Source: a virus. From it: a stretch of 34,183 bases of DNA. The stretch is taken from positions 1 to 34,183 of IMG/VR virus record IMGVR_UViG_3300035698_035458; one strand, 5' to 3'. The position numbers were made by a program, and so were the translations under genes. The notes beneath the pieces were generated by a model. It searched no databases, was not told where the DNA came from, and saw only the letters and a list, made by a program, of their open reading frames with translations. Within the stretch, counting starts at the first letter, position 1, and each line of letters starts with the position of its first letter. Positions 1 through 7,798 of this stretch are shown in pieces.

Positions 1-1098
1 TCAAACACTTGACTCTTCGTTTTTGGTCGGTAAGTGGTCGGTAAAACTAACAACCTTACCCCTGCGCTCAAGGGCTTCCAGCACACGCCGGGGAGTCCGC
101 TTGACATACTTCCGAGTCATTTTTGTTGATGTGTGTCCATAGATGTCACTAACCATTTCAAGATCAACTCCCTCGTCAAGTAGCTGGCATCCAAGAGAGT
201 GTCGGATAGCGTTCTTCAGATGTATCTTAATGCCCACTTTCCCACACGCCTCTTTCCATATATCCCGCAGTTTTCGCTCATAGTAGGGATGGCTGCCGTC
301 GTATGTGAAAACAAAGTCTGAGAATGACGGGGGCGTTCTTTTTAAAATCTCTTTTGCCCTGGACGTCAGCGGCAATCTTCTGATGCGCTTTGTCTTGGTA
401 GTTTCGCGTAGCTCGAATTGCGAAAACGACCTTTTGATAACCAGTTCACCGTCGACACAATCCTTTTTAATTGCCCTCAGTTCCCCGATCCTTAACCCGA
501 ACTCCATGCCAAACTCAAAGACTGGCCTGTGCCGCTCAGGAATAGCCGGGATCACAAGTTGCTGTTCGTCAAATTCAAGGTATTCAATGTCGGTTTCGGT
601 TGATTCTGGCAGTCGTGGAAACTCTGGCATCCGCCTTAAAACACCGTCCAGGACAGCACACTTGAGCATTGTTTTGAGCGTGTTCAGAGTGTGATATTTC
701 CCTTTCTCGGAAAACGAGAGTTTTTTGTAGAAGATTTTCAGCTCTAAGTGGGAAAACTTTCGTATGTCCTTTTCCTTACCAAAATATTTTATCGACCGTT
801 TAATGCAGGTACGATAAAAGCGAATGGTGTTACTACATACGCTTAAAGCGCTGAGCCATTGTTCTGAGTATTTGTCAAGGGACAGCGGGGAACCTGGGCG
901 CCATGCTTCCGGCTTAAAATCAGCATCATCCACTTGCCCCTGCATGATTGCCAATACTTTCTGAGCATGCCCTTTTGATTCAAACGGATACCACCGATCC
1001 CCGGACTCGAACCGGTAAAACCGCTCTTTTTTCTTGTTCCAATATAGCTGGATAAAGTAGTTCTTAGTCTTGGCGTCTTGCAAGACTGATCCGGCCAT
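1..1098 (-). CDS. int: Tyrosine recombinase (phage integrase)
   Basis: Site-specific recombinase expected to integrate and excise the phage at an att site. With the start at 1098 the protein has 365 residues. It has an N-terminal arm-type DNA-binding region, a SAM-like core-binding region at about 75-150, and a catalytic domain from about 185. Visible catalytic residues are Arg203 (in GLRIGELR), a lysine near 235, Arg299 (in AIRHSLG), His322 (in IYGHTS) and the nucleophile Tyr331 (in RKYV). The position of the usual histidine three residues before Arg299 is Asn296. I chose the start at 1098 because AGGGGGTGG lies just upstream; a longer frame reaches 1149 but has no such site. It is the last gene of the leftward arm. 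The window begins at its stop codon, so an att site would lie outside or could not be recognised. Confidence 0.93.
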   Translation of the reverse strand: MAGSVLQDAKTKNYFIQLYWNKKKERFYRFESGDRWYPFESKGHAQKVLAIMQGQVDDADFKPEAWRPGSPLSLDKYSEQWLSALSVCSNTIRFYRTCIKRSIKYFGKEKDIRKFSHLELKIFYKKLSFSEKGKYHTLNTLKTMLKCAVLDGVLRRMPEFPRLPESTETDIEYLEFDEQQLVIPAIPERHRPVFEFGMEFGLRIGELRAIKKDCVDGELVIKRSFSQFELRETTKTKRIRRLPLTSRAKEILKRTPPSFSDFVFTYDGSHPYYERKLRDIWKEACGKVGIKIHLKNAIRHSLGCQLLDEGVDLEMVSDIYGHTSTKMTRKYVKRTPRRVLEALERRGKVVSFTDHLPTKNEESSV

Positions 1099-1152
1099 GA
1101 AACCACCCCCTTTCAGGGATGGCATACTATATTGACAGGCTAAATTCAAGGG

Positions 1153-1293
1153 TTAATCCTTTGGTAACTGTTCTCTGAGCAATAGGGCTTCGTTCTTTAA
1201 TTTTTTTAGATCAGAATATGTTTCCTTATTTCTACAATTCTGTGCCGTTTTTAATGTCTCGAGACGTGGGATCCACAGGTACCTACGTCCACA
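1153..1293 (-). other. Open frame without a normal start codon, possible gene remnant
   Basis: Between integrase and methyltransferase an open frame of 46 codons encodes a lysine- and leucine-rich helix (for example ETYSDLKKLKNEALLLREQL) that would suit a short coiled coil. It has no ATG, GTG or TTG in frame, only a CTG near 1278. It may be the 3' end of a decayed gene such as an excisionase-sized protein, or chance. I do not recognise it. Confidence 0.25.
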
Positions 1294-1297
1294 TCAC

Positions 1298-2773
1298 CTA
1301 CATTCTGGTAGAAAACGGTAGCAACTCTTTACACAGCGCTGCCGCAGTCCTTACCGGTACGGCATTGCCTATCTGTTTGATGGTTTCCGTTTTGTTCCCG
1401 CTAAACTGATAATCCGGACTAAACGACATAGCTGCGGCGAGCTCGTGAGGCTGAAGCATTCTAAATCTGATGTCATATATTGTTTTACCATCATCAACAC
1501 ATGGTTCTACAAGTCCGAAGCGGTCTTTCGTGGTTATTGTGTCCAGTGGATTATCTATGCTCTGCGTTTTTGCCGTTCCATAATATTTTGTAATAAACGG
1601 TTCACAGAGATACAGATGCGGATTTGTAGTGATGGTTGGTAGCGGACTGTCCAAGTCGCGGGTTTTGCTTTGCCCCTTCATAATGGTTATAAACGGTTCT
1701 ACAAGTGCAATAGCGCCCTTTGTGGCGATTGTCGGCAATGGTTTATCCACTGTCCTGGGCGCACCGCAGGATTGCTGTTGCAGCACAAACGGTTCTATCA
1801 GTGCCATTTCGCCACGGTGCCCGCATGTGATTGTGGGTATAGGCTTATCGAGGTCATGTACCCTTGTGCCACCGGAATGATTCGTGTGAATTAAAAATGG
1901 CTGCGCGAGGCCGATATGGTTGCCACCAGCCGTTATTGTTGGAACGGGCCGGTCAACCGACCTGGCATTATTAGTGCCATACAACATAACAAGGAACGGC
2001 TCTGCATTTTTACCACCGTATTTTTTAAGACCCGCTGCGATTCTGGCCAGTGTTGCGGGTGCGAGCGGTTTTTTTCGGGTGAATATGGATTTCCCCGGGA
2101 GAGACCAATCAATGATTCCACGCGCCGTTTTATATGGGTTTGATTCTGAAAATTTCAGCGTTCCTGGTTCTGTATGTGTTGGATTAGGCCATATAATTTT
2201 TTTCCTTCCACGACGACCAATAATAAACAACCTTCGTCTTGATGTGGGATCTCCATAATCTGCAGCATTTATAATCTTGTCTTCGACCGTATAATTGAGT
2301 GATCGCAGAGCACTTAAAAAGGCGTTATATGTTTCACCCTTGCGTGACTTAATCGGCTTTCCGTTCACCCCGCACGGCCCCCATGATCTAAATTCACTTA
2401 CATTTTCAATTAAAATATTCTCTACTCGCAGAAGTTCCACCCATCGTAAAACATTCCATGCGGAAGCCCTCAGTTGGTCTGATACGGGTTTCCCGCCCCT
2501 GGCAACCGAATGATGCGTACACTCAGGAGAGGCTACCAGAATATCAAGATATCCGGACGGTACCGCTTCGCGCGGATCAACACTTTCAAGTGTGGCACAA
2601 ATATGGCGTGCGTCTGGATGATTTGCTCGATGTGTCTCGATCGCCACTTCCCAATGGTTTATGGCCACTAAACTTAACCTGACACCTGCTTTTTGGCAGG
2701 CATCGTAAAGGCCCGACGATGTGCCACCCGCACCGCAAAACAAATCCGCTGCCTGAATAATTCTACTTCCCAT
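1298..2773 (-). CDS. DNA (cytosine-5) methyltransferase
   Basis: Transfers a methyl group from S-adenosylmethionine to C5 of cytosine in a specific site; in phages this usually protects against host restriction. It has 491 residues. Motif I is DLFCGAGG (10-17). The catalytic cysteine, Cys85, is in ASPECTHHSVARGG, a PEC variant of the usual PC motif IV. Motif VI is ENV (123-125), motif VIII is SRRRLFIIGRR, and the C-terminal motif X is QIGNAVPV. Between motifs VIII and X, in the place of the target recognition domain, are about five degenerate repeats of 30-35 residues of the form EPF...G...(R)..D.P.PTITT. The start follows GGAGGGATGTAATCA and overlaps the preceding small gene by 11 nt, suggesting coupled translation. 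Confidence 0.93.
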   Translation of the reverse strand: MGSRIIQAADLFCGAGGTSSGLYDACQKAGVRLSLVAINHWEVAIETHRANHPDARHICATLESVDPREAVPSGYLDILVASPECTHHSVARGGKPVSDQLRASAWNVLRWVELLRVENILIENVSEFRSWGPCGVNGKPIKSRKGETYNAFLSALRSLNYTVEDKIINAADYGDPTSRRRLFIIGRRGRKKIIWPNPTHTEPGTLKFSESNPYKTARGIIDWSLPGKSIFTRKKPLAPATLARIAAGLKKYGGKNAEPFLVMLYGTNNARSVDRPVPTITAGGNHIGLAQPFLIHTNHSGGTRVHDLDKPIPTITCGHRGEMALIEPFVLQQQSCGAPRTVDKPLPTIATKGAIALVEPFITIMKGQSKTRDLDSPLPTITTNPHLYLCEPFITKYYGTAKTQSIDNPLDTITTKDRFGLVEPCVDDGKTIYDIRFRMLQPHELAAAMSFSPDYQFSGNKTETIKQIGNAVPVRTAAALCKELLPFSTRM

Positions 2774-2903
2774 TGATTACATCCCTCCGCGGCAACTCAT
2801 TCCATTCACGGCCATCAATACGTCTCTGTTCTGGTGATTTTTCCCCGCACATCGCCAGAGGGTTCCAAGTGTAATCTAAATACTCGATGCTTGTTTTGTT
2901 CAT
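2763..2903 (-). CDS. Truncated Gp37/Gp68-like (DUF5131-type) remnant peptide
   Basis: A 46-residue gene. Its first 18 residues (MNKTSIEYLDYTWNPLAM) look like the start of phage Gp37/Gp68-family proteins, which normally continue into a cysteine-rich, radical-SAM-like body of more than 200 residues. Here the sequence passes within a few residues to RRIDGREWNELP, which resembles the C-terminal end of the same family. I read this as an internally deleted but still open gene; the family assignment is from memory. GGGAG lies 8-9 nt before the ATG. The ATG overlaps the preceding stop (ATGA), and the 3' end overlaps the methyltransferase start, so the remnant may survive as a translational link. Confidence 0.55.
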   Translation of the reverse strand: MNKTSIEYLDYTWNPLAMCGEKSPEQRRIDGREWNELPRRDVINGK

Positions 2904-3067
2904 CTATGTTTCTCCCATATTTCCTCGGTGATCTCTTCCTGTTTTCCCGTCAACTCACCCTTCCGCTTCATTCGGCTTTCAACTGATTCTAAAAACTTAA
3001 TGTCCCAATCACTGAGAACATCAAAGTCCAGATGCTTGATAATCATTAGTAGGCGGTCGGGGGTCAT
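2900..3067 (-). CDS. Small phage protein, unknown function
   Basis: A 55-residue charged, mostly helical protein (beginning MTPDRLLMIIKHLDFDVLSD, ending EEIWEKHR). Its ATG overlaps the stop of the upstream gene as ATGA, and its own TGA overlaps the next ATG, so it belongs to a translationally coupled series. There is no metal-binding motif, signal peptide or membrane segment. The pattern FLESVESRM..KGELTGKQEEI is seen in small early phage proteins, but I cannot assign a role. Confidence 0.7.
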   Translation of the reverse strand: MTPDRLLMIIKHLDFDVLSDWDIKFLESVESRMKRKGELTGKQEEITEEIWEKHR

Positions 3068-3582
3068 GCCGGAACGCTCGCCTGGTCCAAGGTATACACC
3101 GTCGTTCCCTGAGCTTTCTTCTCGTCAAAGAGCGGCACCTGCTCACGTTCACCGTTAATATATTTGATGCACTCTTCCTGCAGTCCTATCAGATCATCGA
3201 CGCAATCTCCGGACAGCAGACTTGCCGGATCCCCGTTGTCGCTATCGTTATAGTATTCTTCCGCCTTATGCGGGGTAACGAGATTCAGGTCTGTAACGGA
3301 TTCCTTTAAAATCATCTGCGCGATAATTGTCGCACCCATGGTTTCCGAATCGCCACCGTAGGAGTAAGATACGCCCGATACCCTGATTCTGTCTGTACGA
3401 TCCTTGGGGAGTTCGCACATTTCAATAACGTACTTCGACAGGTCATAGAGCGTAGTGTAGAAGGCCGGTACTGCTTTTTCCGCACACTTCATGGTGAATT
3501 CATCGTATCCGTCTTTTTTGTTCCGTTTCTCGTACTCGATGTAGACCTTTTCGTCCTTTATTTTTACTTTTTTGATTCGCAT
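3064..3582 (-). CDS. Conserved-type phage protein, unknown function
   Basis: A 172-residue soluble protein with a basic N-terminus (MRIKKVKIKDEKVYIEYEKR) forming predicted beta strands, then a mixed alpha/beta middle with YSYGGDSETMGATI, and an acidic C-terminal half. The start has AGGAG six bases upstream, inside the end of the preceding gene. The next gene starts at its stop (ATGA). Its position between helicase and methyltransferase in a leftward early operon suggests an early accessory or nucleic-acid role (inference only). No catalytic motif is visible. Confidence 0.75.
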   Translation of the reverse strand: MRIKKVKIKDEKVYIEYEKRNKKDGYDEFTMKCAEKAVPAFYTTLYDLSKYVIEMCELPKDRTDRIRVSGVSYSYGGDSETMGATIIAQMILKESVTDLNLVTPHKAEEYYNDSDNGDPASLLSGDCVDDLIGLQEECIKYINGEREQVPLFDEKKAQGTTVYTLDQASVPA

Positions 3583-3584
3583 GG

Positions 3585-3788
3585 TTATCTCCTGTTCTCC
3601 CTCCGGCTCATTGCCGCGATCTTGTTTTTGTGATGTCGTTTACTTTTTTGACGTCTGATAGTTTTTGATGTGGGTTTCGAGCCGAACCCTGTTGATGGTG
3701 CTGCTACCCGCTTTCTCCTCGGCGGTTTCAATGTCAACCCGCACGCCGCCGCCAGCATTGCCATTGCGCCTACATTTTTTCTTTCCAC
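3585..3788 (-). CDS. Small basic protein, unknown function
   Basis: A 67-residue, strongly basic protein with a GTG start directly after GGGAGGGATA. The N-terminal 20 residues are mildly hydrophobic (AMAMLAAACGLTL). The rest is rich in Lys and Arg (for example KPPRRKRVAAPSTG and RRQKSKRHHKNK), consistent with nucleic-acid binding. It begins one base after the preceding stop codon and its end contains the ribosome-binding site of the next gene. This tight packing is the main support. Confidence 0.6.
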   Translation of the reverse strand: MERKNVGAMAMLAAACGLTLKPPRRKRVAAPSTGFGSKPTSKTIRRQKSKRHHKNKIAAMSRRENRR

Positions 3789-3789
3789 A

Positions 3790-4221
3790 CTATCCCTCCC
3801 TCAAATCAGGTATCATCTTAAAATGTTCACCCTCAAGTTTTTCGTAAAATGTCTGTTCTCCGAATTGAATATAAGGCATCATAACCTCCAAAAGCGTAGC
3901 CATGCCGGTATCGATCAAGGCAAATTGCGCCTGTACCCATCGAAGCACAATCCTCCATGCTGTACGTTTCGCCTGATCTTCTTTGCAATAGGAGTTCGGC
4001 GTAGATTTGTCCCGTTTCATGGCTTCCAGGCAGGGTCCCCACCTTAGAGGCAGCCGGAAAGGGATTGATTTGCCCCGGACCTCGATCATAAAGGACAGGG
4101 CAGTAACTTCCCCCTCCTCATATTCCGTCAGGATTTGATTTGCGTCCTTCTTGCCCAATAAAGACATGATTTCCCCGGCGGTCTTGTCAGGTGCTATTTT
4201 TGTTGATGCCATGTAGAACAT
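3790..4221 (-). CDS. Phage protein of unknown function, helicase-adjacent
   Basis: About 140 residues. A second ATG at 4212 gives MASTKIAPDKTAGEIMSLLG, which looks like a more natural N-terminus; neither start has a strong ribosome-binding site. The middle has a strand-rich part (SFMIEVRGKSIPFRLPLRWG). It is followed by an aromatic helix (RTAWRIVLRWVQAQFALIDTG) and EVMMPYIQ. This pattern recurs in phage early regions next to recombination genes as I remember it, but no biochemical role is known to me. Confidence 0.72.
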   Translation of the reverse strand: MFYMASTKIAPDKTAGEIMSLLGKKDANQILTEYEEGEVTALSFMIEVRGKSIPFRLPLRWGPCLEAMKRDKSTPNSYCKEDQAKRTAWRIVLRWVQAQFALIDTGMATLLEVMMPYIQFGEQTFYEKLEGEHFKMIPDLREG

Positions 4222-4289
4222 AGGTTATCTTTTAAGGCATACGATCTAATCCCCAGGTATGCCAGCCGGGGGGTTTTCAAAAAGGAGGG

Positions 4290-5153
4290 TTAGCCTTTGA
4301 GTGCCTCTTGAACAAACCGTGATTCTGGATTGTGAAATTCCTTCCCATAGTCAGATGTCGTGATCTCTGGCCTTACCGCGAGGATAAGGTTGTCCTCTGC
4401 TCTGGTCATGGCAACGTACATCAATCGCCGTTCTGCTTCGAGATCGCCACCGTTGATTGCCTGTTTACTTGGCAGGATCCCCTCATTACACCCTGCTATA
4501 ATTACCGTGGGCCATTCAAGACCCTTTGCGGCATGAATAGACATAAGCTGCAACTTCTCTCCATGGGATTCCTCGATCTCGTCTTGAAGGTCGTAGGTAG
4601 CCAGCCAGTCGAGGTAGTCTTGAAGCTTTTTTAATGGATTATTGTCGATCCATTCCATAACAAAGAGCGCCACGTCGAAAAAGATATCGCCCGCCTCAAG
4701 ACGTTCGGTTAATACTTCCACAACCTCATTAAGTGGTATGTCCAGCTCTTCGAATGTTGCTGTCCAGCCAACATCAGACCAGCAGGCAGCTCTCCACGTC
4801 TCAAAATGGTTTTCCCGCTGCTGGATAGCTTTCAACCTAATCTCGTTATATTCCTCTCTCGAAAGCCCGACCAGTTCACGAATTAAAAGAAATGAAAAGT
4901 TGTCATAAGGATTTACTATAAGTTTCAGGAACGCATGAAAGCGCCGGAATTCTTCGGAATTGGTGAGCGCGGTCTTTTTGCCGACATAAACATGATCAAT
5001 TCCTATCGCCGTCAATTCGTCGGAGAGTTTTTTGAGCAGGACGTGGACCCGGGCAATGATGGCATAATTTCCAAGATCTTCTCCTGCTTTTTGTAAATCG
5101 GACAGATGCCGTGCAATGCTCGCACTGTCCATATTTTCCATAATTTTTATCAT
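4290..5153 (-). CDS. UvrD/Rep-type helicase, C-terminal half (split gene)
   Basis: The second half of a superfamily 1 3'-5' DNA helicase, 287 residues from the ATG at 5153. It carries the 2B/2A region and late helicase motifs: motif V in MSIHAAKGLEWPTVIIAGCNEG and motif VI in ERRLMYVAMTRAEDNLIL. It lacks Walker A and B, which lie in the separate upstream gene at 5314-6198. GGGGG precedes the ATG, so it can be translated on its own. Excising the 154 nt between two five-G tracts (5163-5316) would put the two halves in one frame, so they probably derive from one gene of about 585 codons. The two peptides may still assemble into an active enzyme (inference). Confidence 0.85.
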   Translation of the reverse strand: MIKIMENMDSASIARHLSDLQKAGEDLGNYAIIARVHVLLKKLSDELTAIGIDHVYVGKKTALTNSEEFRRFHAFLKLIVNPYDNFSFLLIRELVGLSREEYNEIRLKAIQQRENHFETWRAACWSDVGWTATFEELDIPLNEVVEVLTERLEAGDIFFDVALFVMEWIDNNPLKKLQDYLDWLATYDLQDEIEESHGEKLQLMSIHAAKGLEWPTVIIAGCNEGILPSKQAINGGDLEAERRLMYVAMTRAEDNLILAVRPEITTSDYGKEFHNPESRFVQEALKG

Positions 5154-5161
5154 TGTTCCCC

Positions 5162-5296
5162 CTATGGATAAGCAACGTGAGACCAAGTGCGCCCCACTTT
5201 TATTTGACTAATGGTGCCAAAGTGAATCTTGAACATTTTTGCAATAAGCCTTTGAGACACCTTGCCGGAATGAAGCAACTTTTTAATGAGCCACAC
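5162..5296 (-). pseudogene. Helix-turn-helix fragment inside the helicase split
   Basis: The short segment separating the helicase halves encodes, from a GTG at 5296, 44 residues with the pattern of resolvase-like helix-turn-helix domains: LIKKLLHSGKVSQRLIAKMF followed by a second helix with TISQIKVGRTW and then SHV. This pattern is common at the ends of HNH homing endonucleases and in small phage DNA-binding proteins. The frame remains open upstream into the helicase 3' end without an ATG. Either it is the relic of an inserted homing-type gene or a tiny gene using the GTG, which has AGAGG a few bases before it. It ends 9 bases before the ATG of the C-terminal half. Confidence 0.5.
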
Positions 5297-5313
5297 TTCA
5301 CCTCTTCCATTCT

Positions 5314-6198
5314 TTACCCCCTCGCGCTTTTGGCAATTAGCGGCAATCTGATTTTGTTGTTTTCGATAAGCCTGTTTGACGCTTCAACAATATCAGGAAG
5401 GCTTCTGTAGTTGGTCTCAAGTCGGTAGATGTCGTAGTCGTCTTGGTGTTCGAGCAGATACCTCGGCAAGCCGCCCCGCCATTCGAAGATAGCTTGCGAA
5501 ATATCTCCCACTGTGAACAGCGCCGCCCCGCAAGCTTCCCTTAGCAGGTGAATGATGTCCCACTGCAATTTGTCTAAATCTTGATTCTCGTCCACCAGGA
5601 TATGCTTAAAACTCAAATACTGTTTGATTTGAGGAATTAGCATTTTAAGGCCGATCAAAAGCGATCCGTAGGTAAGGGCATTATTCTCGAAGCATCGCCT
5701 GATAAACTCCTTGAACAGTGGTCTGGTGGGGTCTTTTTCGGCCGGTTCAATGCCACGTTCATAGTAGTTTTTGAATGTCTGGTCGATTGTCTTTTTGGGG
5801 ATTTTCCAACTCTTTTTATATATACCCATATCAATAGCTGTTTCTTTAAGAAGGTACTGCGATTCCCATTCGCCGTAGACCGTGACGCTTTTTTGTTTCA
5901 ATCCGAGAAATTCCCCAAATCGATGGAGATATCTCAGAGCCAAAGAGTGCATGGTGCCCATGGCGACGTTATGCGCCTGCTTGCCTATTCGTGCCTCGAG
6001 GCGGGTTTGTATCTCCTGGGCGGCCTTCCGGGTGAAGGTAAAGGCACATATCTCGTAGGGACTGACCTTTTTGTTTTCTATCAGGTGAGCGATACGCTCG
6101 ATAAGGACAGCCGTTTTCCCAGATCCCGCACCGGCAAGAACGAGCGCCATGCGTGAATCCGTCATGACCGCTTCGGTTTGTTGTTTATCAAGAGTCAT
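5314..6198 (-). CDS. UvrD/Rep-type helicase, N-terminal half (split gene)
   Basis: The first half of a superfamily 1 helicase, 294 residues from the ATG at 6198. It has a Q-motif-like start (LDKQQTEAV), Walker A in LAGAGSGKTAVLIERI (about 20-35), motif Ia (CAFTFTRKAAQEIQ), motif II as VDENQDLDKLQWDII, motif III (VGDISQAIFEWRGG) and motif IV (ETNYRSLPDIVEASNRLI). It stops at KSARG, just where the 2A part would begin. The rest is encoded separately at 4290-5153. The start at 6198 is preceded by GGGGGCGGTG and overlaps the ATPase C-terminal gene by 11 nt. A longer frame to 6219 lacks a better start signal. The role is probably DNA unwinding in phage recombination with the adjacent ATPase. Confidence 0.87.
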   Translation of the reverse strand: MTLDKQQTEAVMTDSRMALVLAGAGSGKTAVLIERIAHLIENKKVSPYEICAFTFTRKAAQEIQTRLEARIGKQAHNVAMGTMHSLALRYLHRFGEFLGLKQKSVTVYGEWESQYLLKETAIDMGIYKKSWKIPKKTIDQTFKNYYERGIEPAEKDPTRPLFKEFIRRCFENNALTYGSLLIGLKMLIPQIKQYLSFKHILVDENQDLDKLQWDIIHLLREACGAALFTVGDISQAIFEWRGGLPRYLLEHQDDYDIYRLETNYRSLPDIVEASNRLIENNKIRLPLIAKSARG

Positions 6199-6805
6199 CG
6201 GCACCGCCCCCCAGGTCAATTACCCGCCAAAGCCCCTCCAGCTCTTCCCCGGTCCGGTCGTCTGGGTCGGAGATTGGATGGCATGTACTGACAATAAACT
6301 GCCCCATATCCCCACTACTCTCCATCATGATCAGGTCTTTTACAATCGCCTTGCCGTCCAGTTCTGCGGCCTCCTGAATAATAACATTCGCACCCAGGGC
6401 TTTGCACAGGGCGGCGTCAAACATGACCTTTTCGCCACCGCTAAGGCCGTCATAGGGTATTGGTATTGCCCCGTTAAACCAGCCAATAAAAGCATTGCCC
6501 TCCTCGCTGATAGTAAAGATCGGGTACCCCATCGGGAGCATTTGTGTCATTTTGTCACCGAGCGACTTGGCGGTTACGGCCACCGCTGCATTCTTTTGAG
6601 CCGTAAGTGTTTTTTTCTCCTCTTTCAGGGTAGCCAATTTGTTTTTGGCCACATCTGTTTCTACTACGAACTTGGCAGCCTCTTCGTCCATTCCCGATGC
6701 TTTAATGAAGACCTTTTCGTTTTCCCTGAGCTCTGCGAGTTTGGCATTGAGGCCGGTTATATGCTGTTCCATGACTTGCATGTCTATCATTGTTTCATTG
6801 CCCAT
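6188..6805 (-). CDS. SMC/RecF-like ATPase, C-terminal part (split gene)
   Basis: A 205-residue protein. The first 80 residues are a predicted coiled coil (VMEQHITGLNAKLAELREN and onwards). Then comes an ATPase tail with the ABC signature YDGLSGGEKVMFDAAL and a Walker-B-like strand ANVIIQEAAELDG, followed by a D/H-loop-like IVSTCHPIS. It lacks Walker A, which is in the gene upstream. The two genes are in the same reading frame, separated only by TGA ATA GTC before this ATG. AGGAGGGGG lies immediately before that TGA and can serve as the ribosome-binding site. The two peptides would need to associate to form the nucleotide-binding site. Confidence 0.82.
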   Translation of the reverse strand: MGNETMIDMQVMEQHITGLNAKLAELRENEKVFIKASGMDEEAAKFVVETDVAKNKLATLKEEKKTLTAQKNAAVAVTAKSLGDKMTQMLPMGYPIFTISEEGNAFIGWFNGAIPIPYDGLSGGEKVMFDAALCKALGANVIIQEAAELDGKAIVKDLIMMESSGDMGQFIVSTCHPISDPDDRTGEELEGLWRVIDLGGGADDS

Positions 6806-6811
6806 GACTAT

Positions 6812-7798
6812 TCACCCCCTCCTGGATAATTTTTGCATTTCACGTTTGATAACCAATCTGGTGGCACATGCAGAGCAACCGGCCTTCTCGATGGTGGCAA
6901 GGATGACATCAAAAGACCCAAGAACCTTCGTTAGTGATATCCCCATGTCCATATCGTAATGCACATTGGGGGCCTTTGGTGATATCTTGGCTTCCTGCCT
7001 TGGTGGAGCAGAGAGGGCTTTCGTCTTCTCAATCGTCGCCTCAAGGTTCTGGACCTTCTCTTCGAGCGTTGATACTTCGGCTTTTTGCTCTGTTTTTTGC
7101 TCGGCTTTGGCTTTCTCCTTGGCCTCTTTTTCGGCAATCCTTACCTTTTCAGCCTGAAGCTCTTTTTGAGCGTCTTCCAGCACAATAGTCGTTTTTTTTA
7201 TCTCTTCCTGTACCTCTGCCAGCGTAGACGCCGGAAGTTCAAGGGCGCTTCTTGCCACGGTTAGGCGATTGGCTGCCTCCGTAGAGGAGTTAATTGTTCC
7301 GTTCAGAGAATTAATCGATTCTTTCTTGGCATCGATCTCAAGGTCAACCTTCTGGATATCATCCCCCGGGGGATACAGGTCAAAGATCGCATCGATCTTC
7401 TTCTGGTCGGATAGGGCCATGAACGCGGATATGTCGATAACTCGCGGCCTACCAGCTTCGGCCATGGCCGTTGTGAAGAAGTCTTTTGCTGATTTCTTCC
7501 CGTTAACCCTGTAATCCTGTGATACGCTCCCGTTTTTCTTGCTCCGGACAAATCTTCGCTCGAACAAATAAGCGGCTACCTTCACCCCGACAACCAACTC
7601 CTCGCCGTCTCCATAAGCGTTAAGGATATCGGCATTGGCTTTCGGTCCACCGGGAATGTTCCCCCTCACGGCCAACTGAATGGCCTGTGTTCGCGCACTC
7701 TTCCCCGATCCGTTAGGGCCAAGGAAGAGGGTATGGTGGTCAAGGGGCGTCTCAAAGGACACCCCCTTAAACCCCTGTGCCGTTACTTTTGAGATCAT
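6812..7798 (-). CDS. SMC/Rad50-like ATPase, N-terminal part (split gene)
   Basis: A 328-residue protein. Walker A is in LFLGPNGSGKSARTQAIQ (about 28-45). A mixed domain follows, then a long Glu/Lys/Ala-rich coiled coil from about 150 to 265 (for example AEKEAKEKAKAEQKTEQKAE). Near the C-terminus it has a CxxC (GCSAC) flanked by helices, where Rad50-type proteins carry a zinc hook. The gene ends 14 residues after the CxxC at a TGA that is in frame with the next gene. Such ATPases in phages usually partner a nuclease, helicase or annealing protein in DNA repair or recombination, and here they sit between a helicase and a candidate annealing protein. Confidence 0.85.
   Translation of the reverse strand: MISKVTAQGFKGVSFETPLDHHTLFLGPNGSGKSARTQAIQLAVRGNIPGGPKANADILNAYGDGEELVVGVKVAAYLFERRFVRSKKNGSVSQDYRVNGKKSAKDFFTTAMAEAGRPRVIDISAFMALSDQKKIDAIFDLYPPGDDIQKVDLEIDAKKESINSLNGTINSSTEAANRLTVARSALELPASTLAEVQEEIKKTTIVLEDAQKELQAEKVRIAEKEAKEKAKAEQKTEQKAEVSTLEEKVQNLEATIEKTKALSAPPRQEAKISPKAPNVHYDMDMGISLTKVLGSFDVILATIEKAGCSACATRLVIKREMQKLSRRG

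Noticed and set aside
6149-6829. A 226-codon plus-strand frame opposite the ATPase C-terminal gene
   Set aside because: No ribosome-binding site, cysteine- and phenylalanine-rich composition, directly opposite to a gene with clear ATPase motifs.
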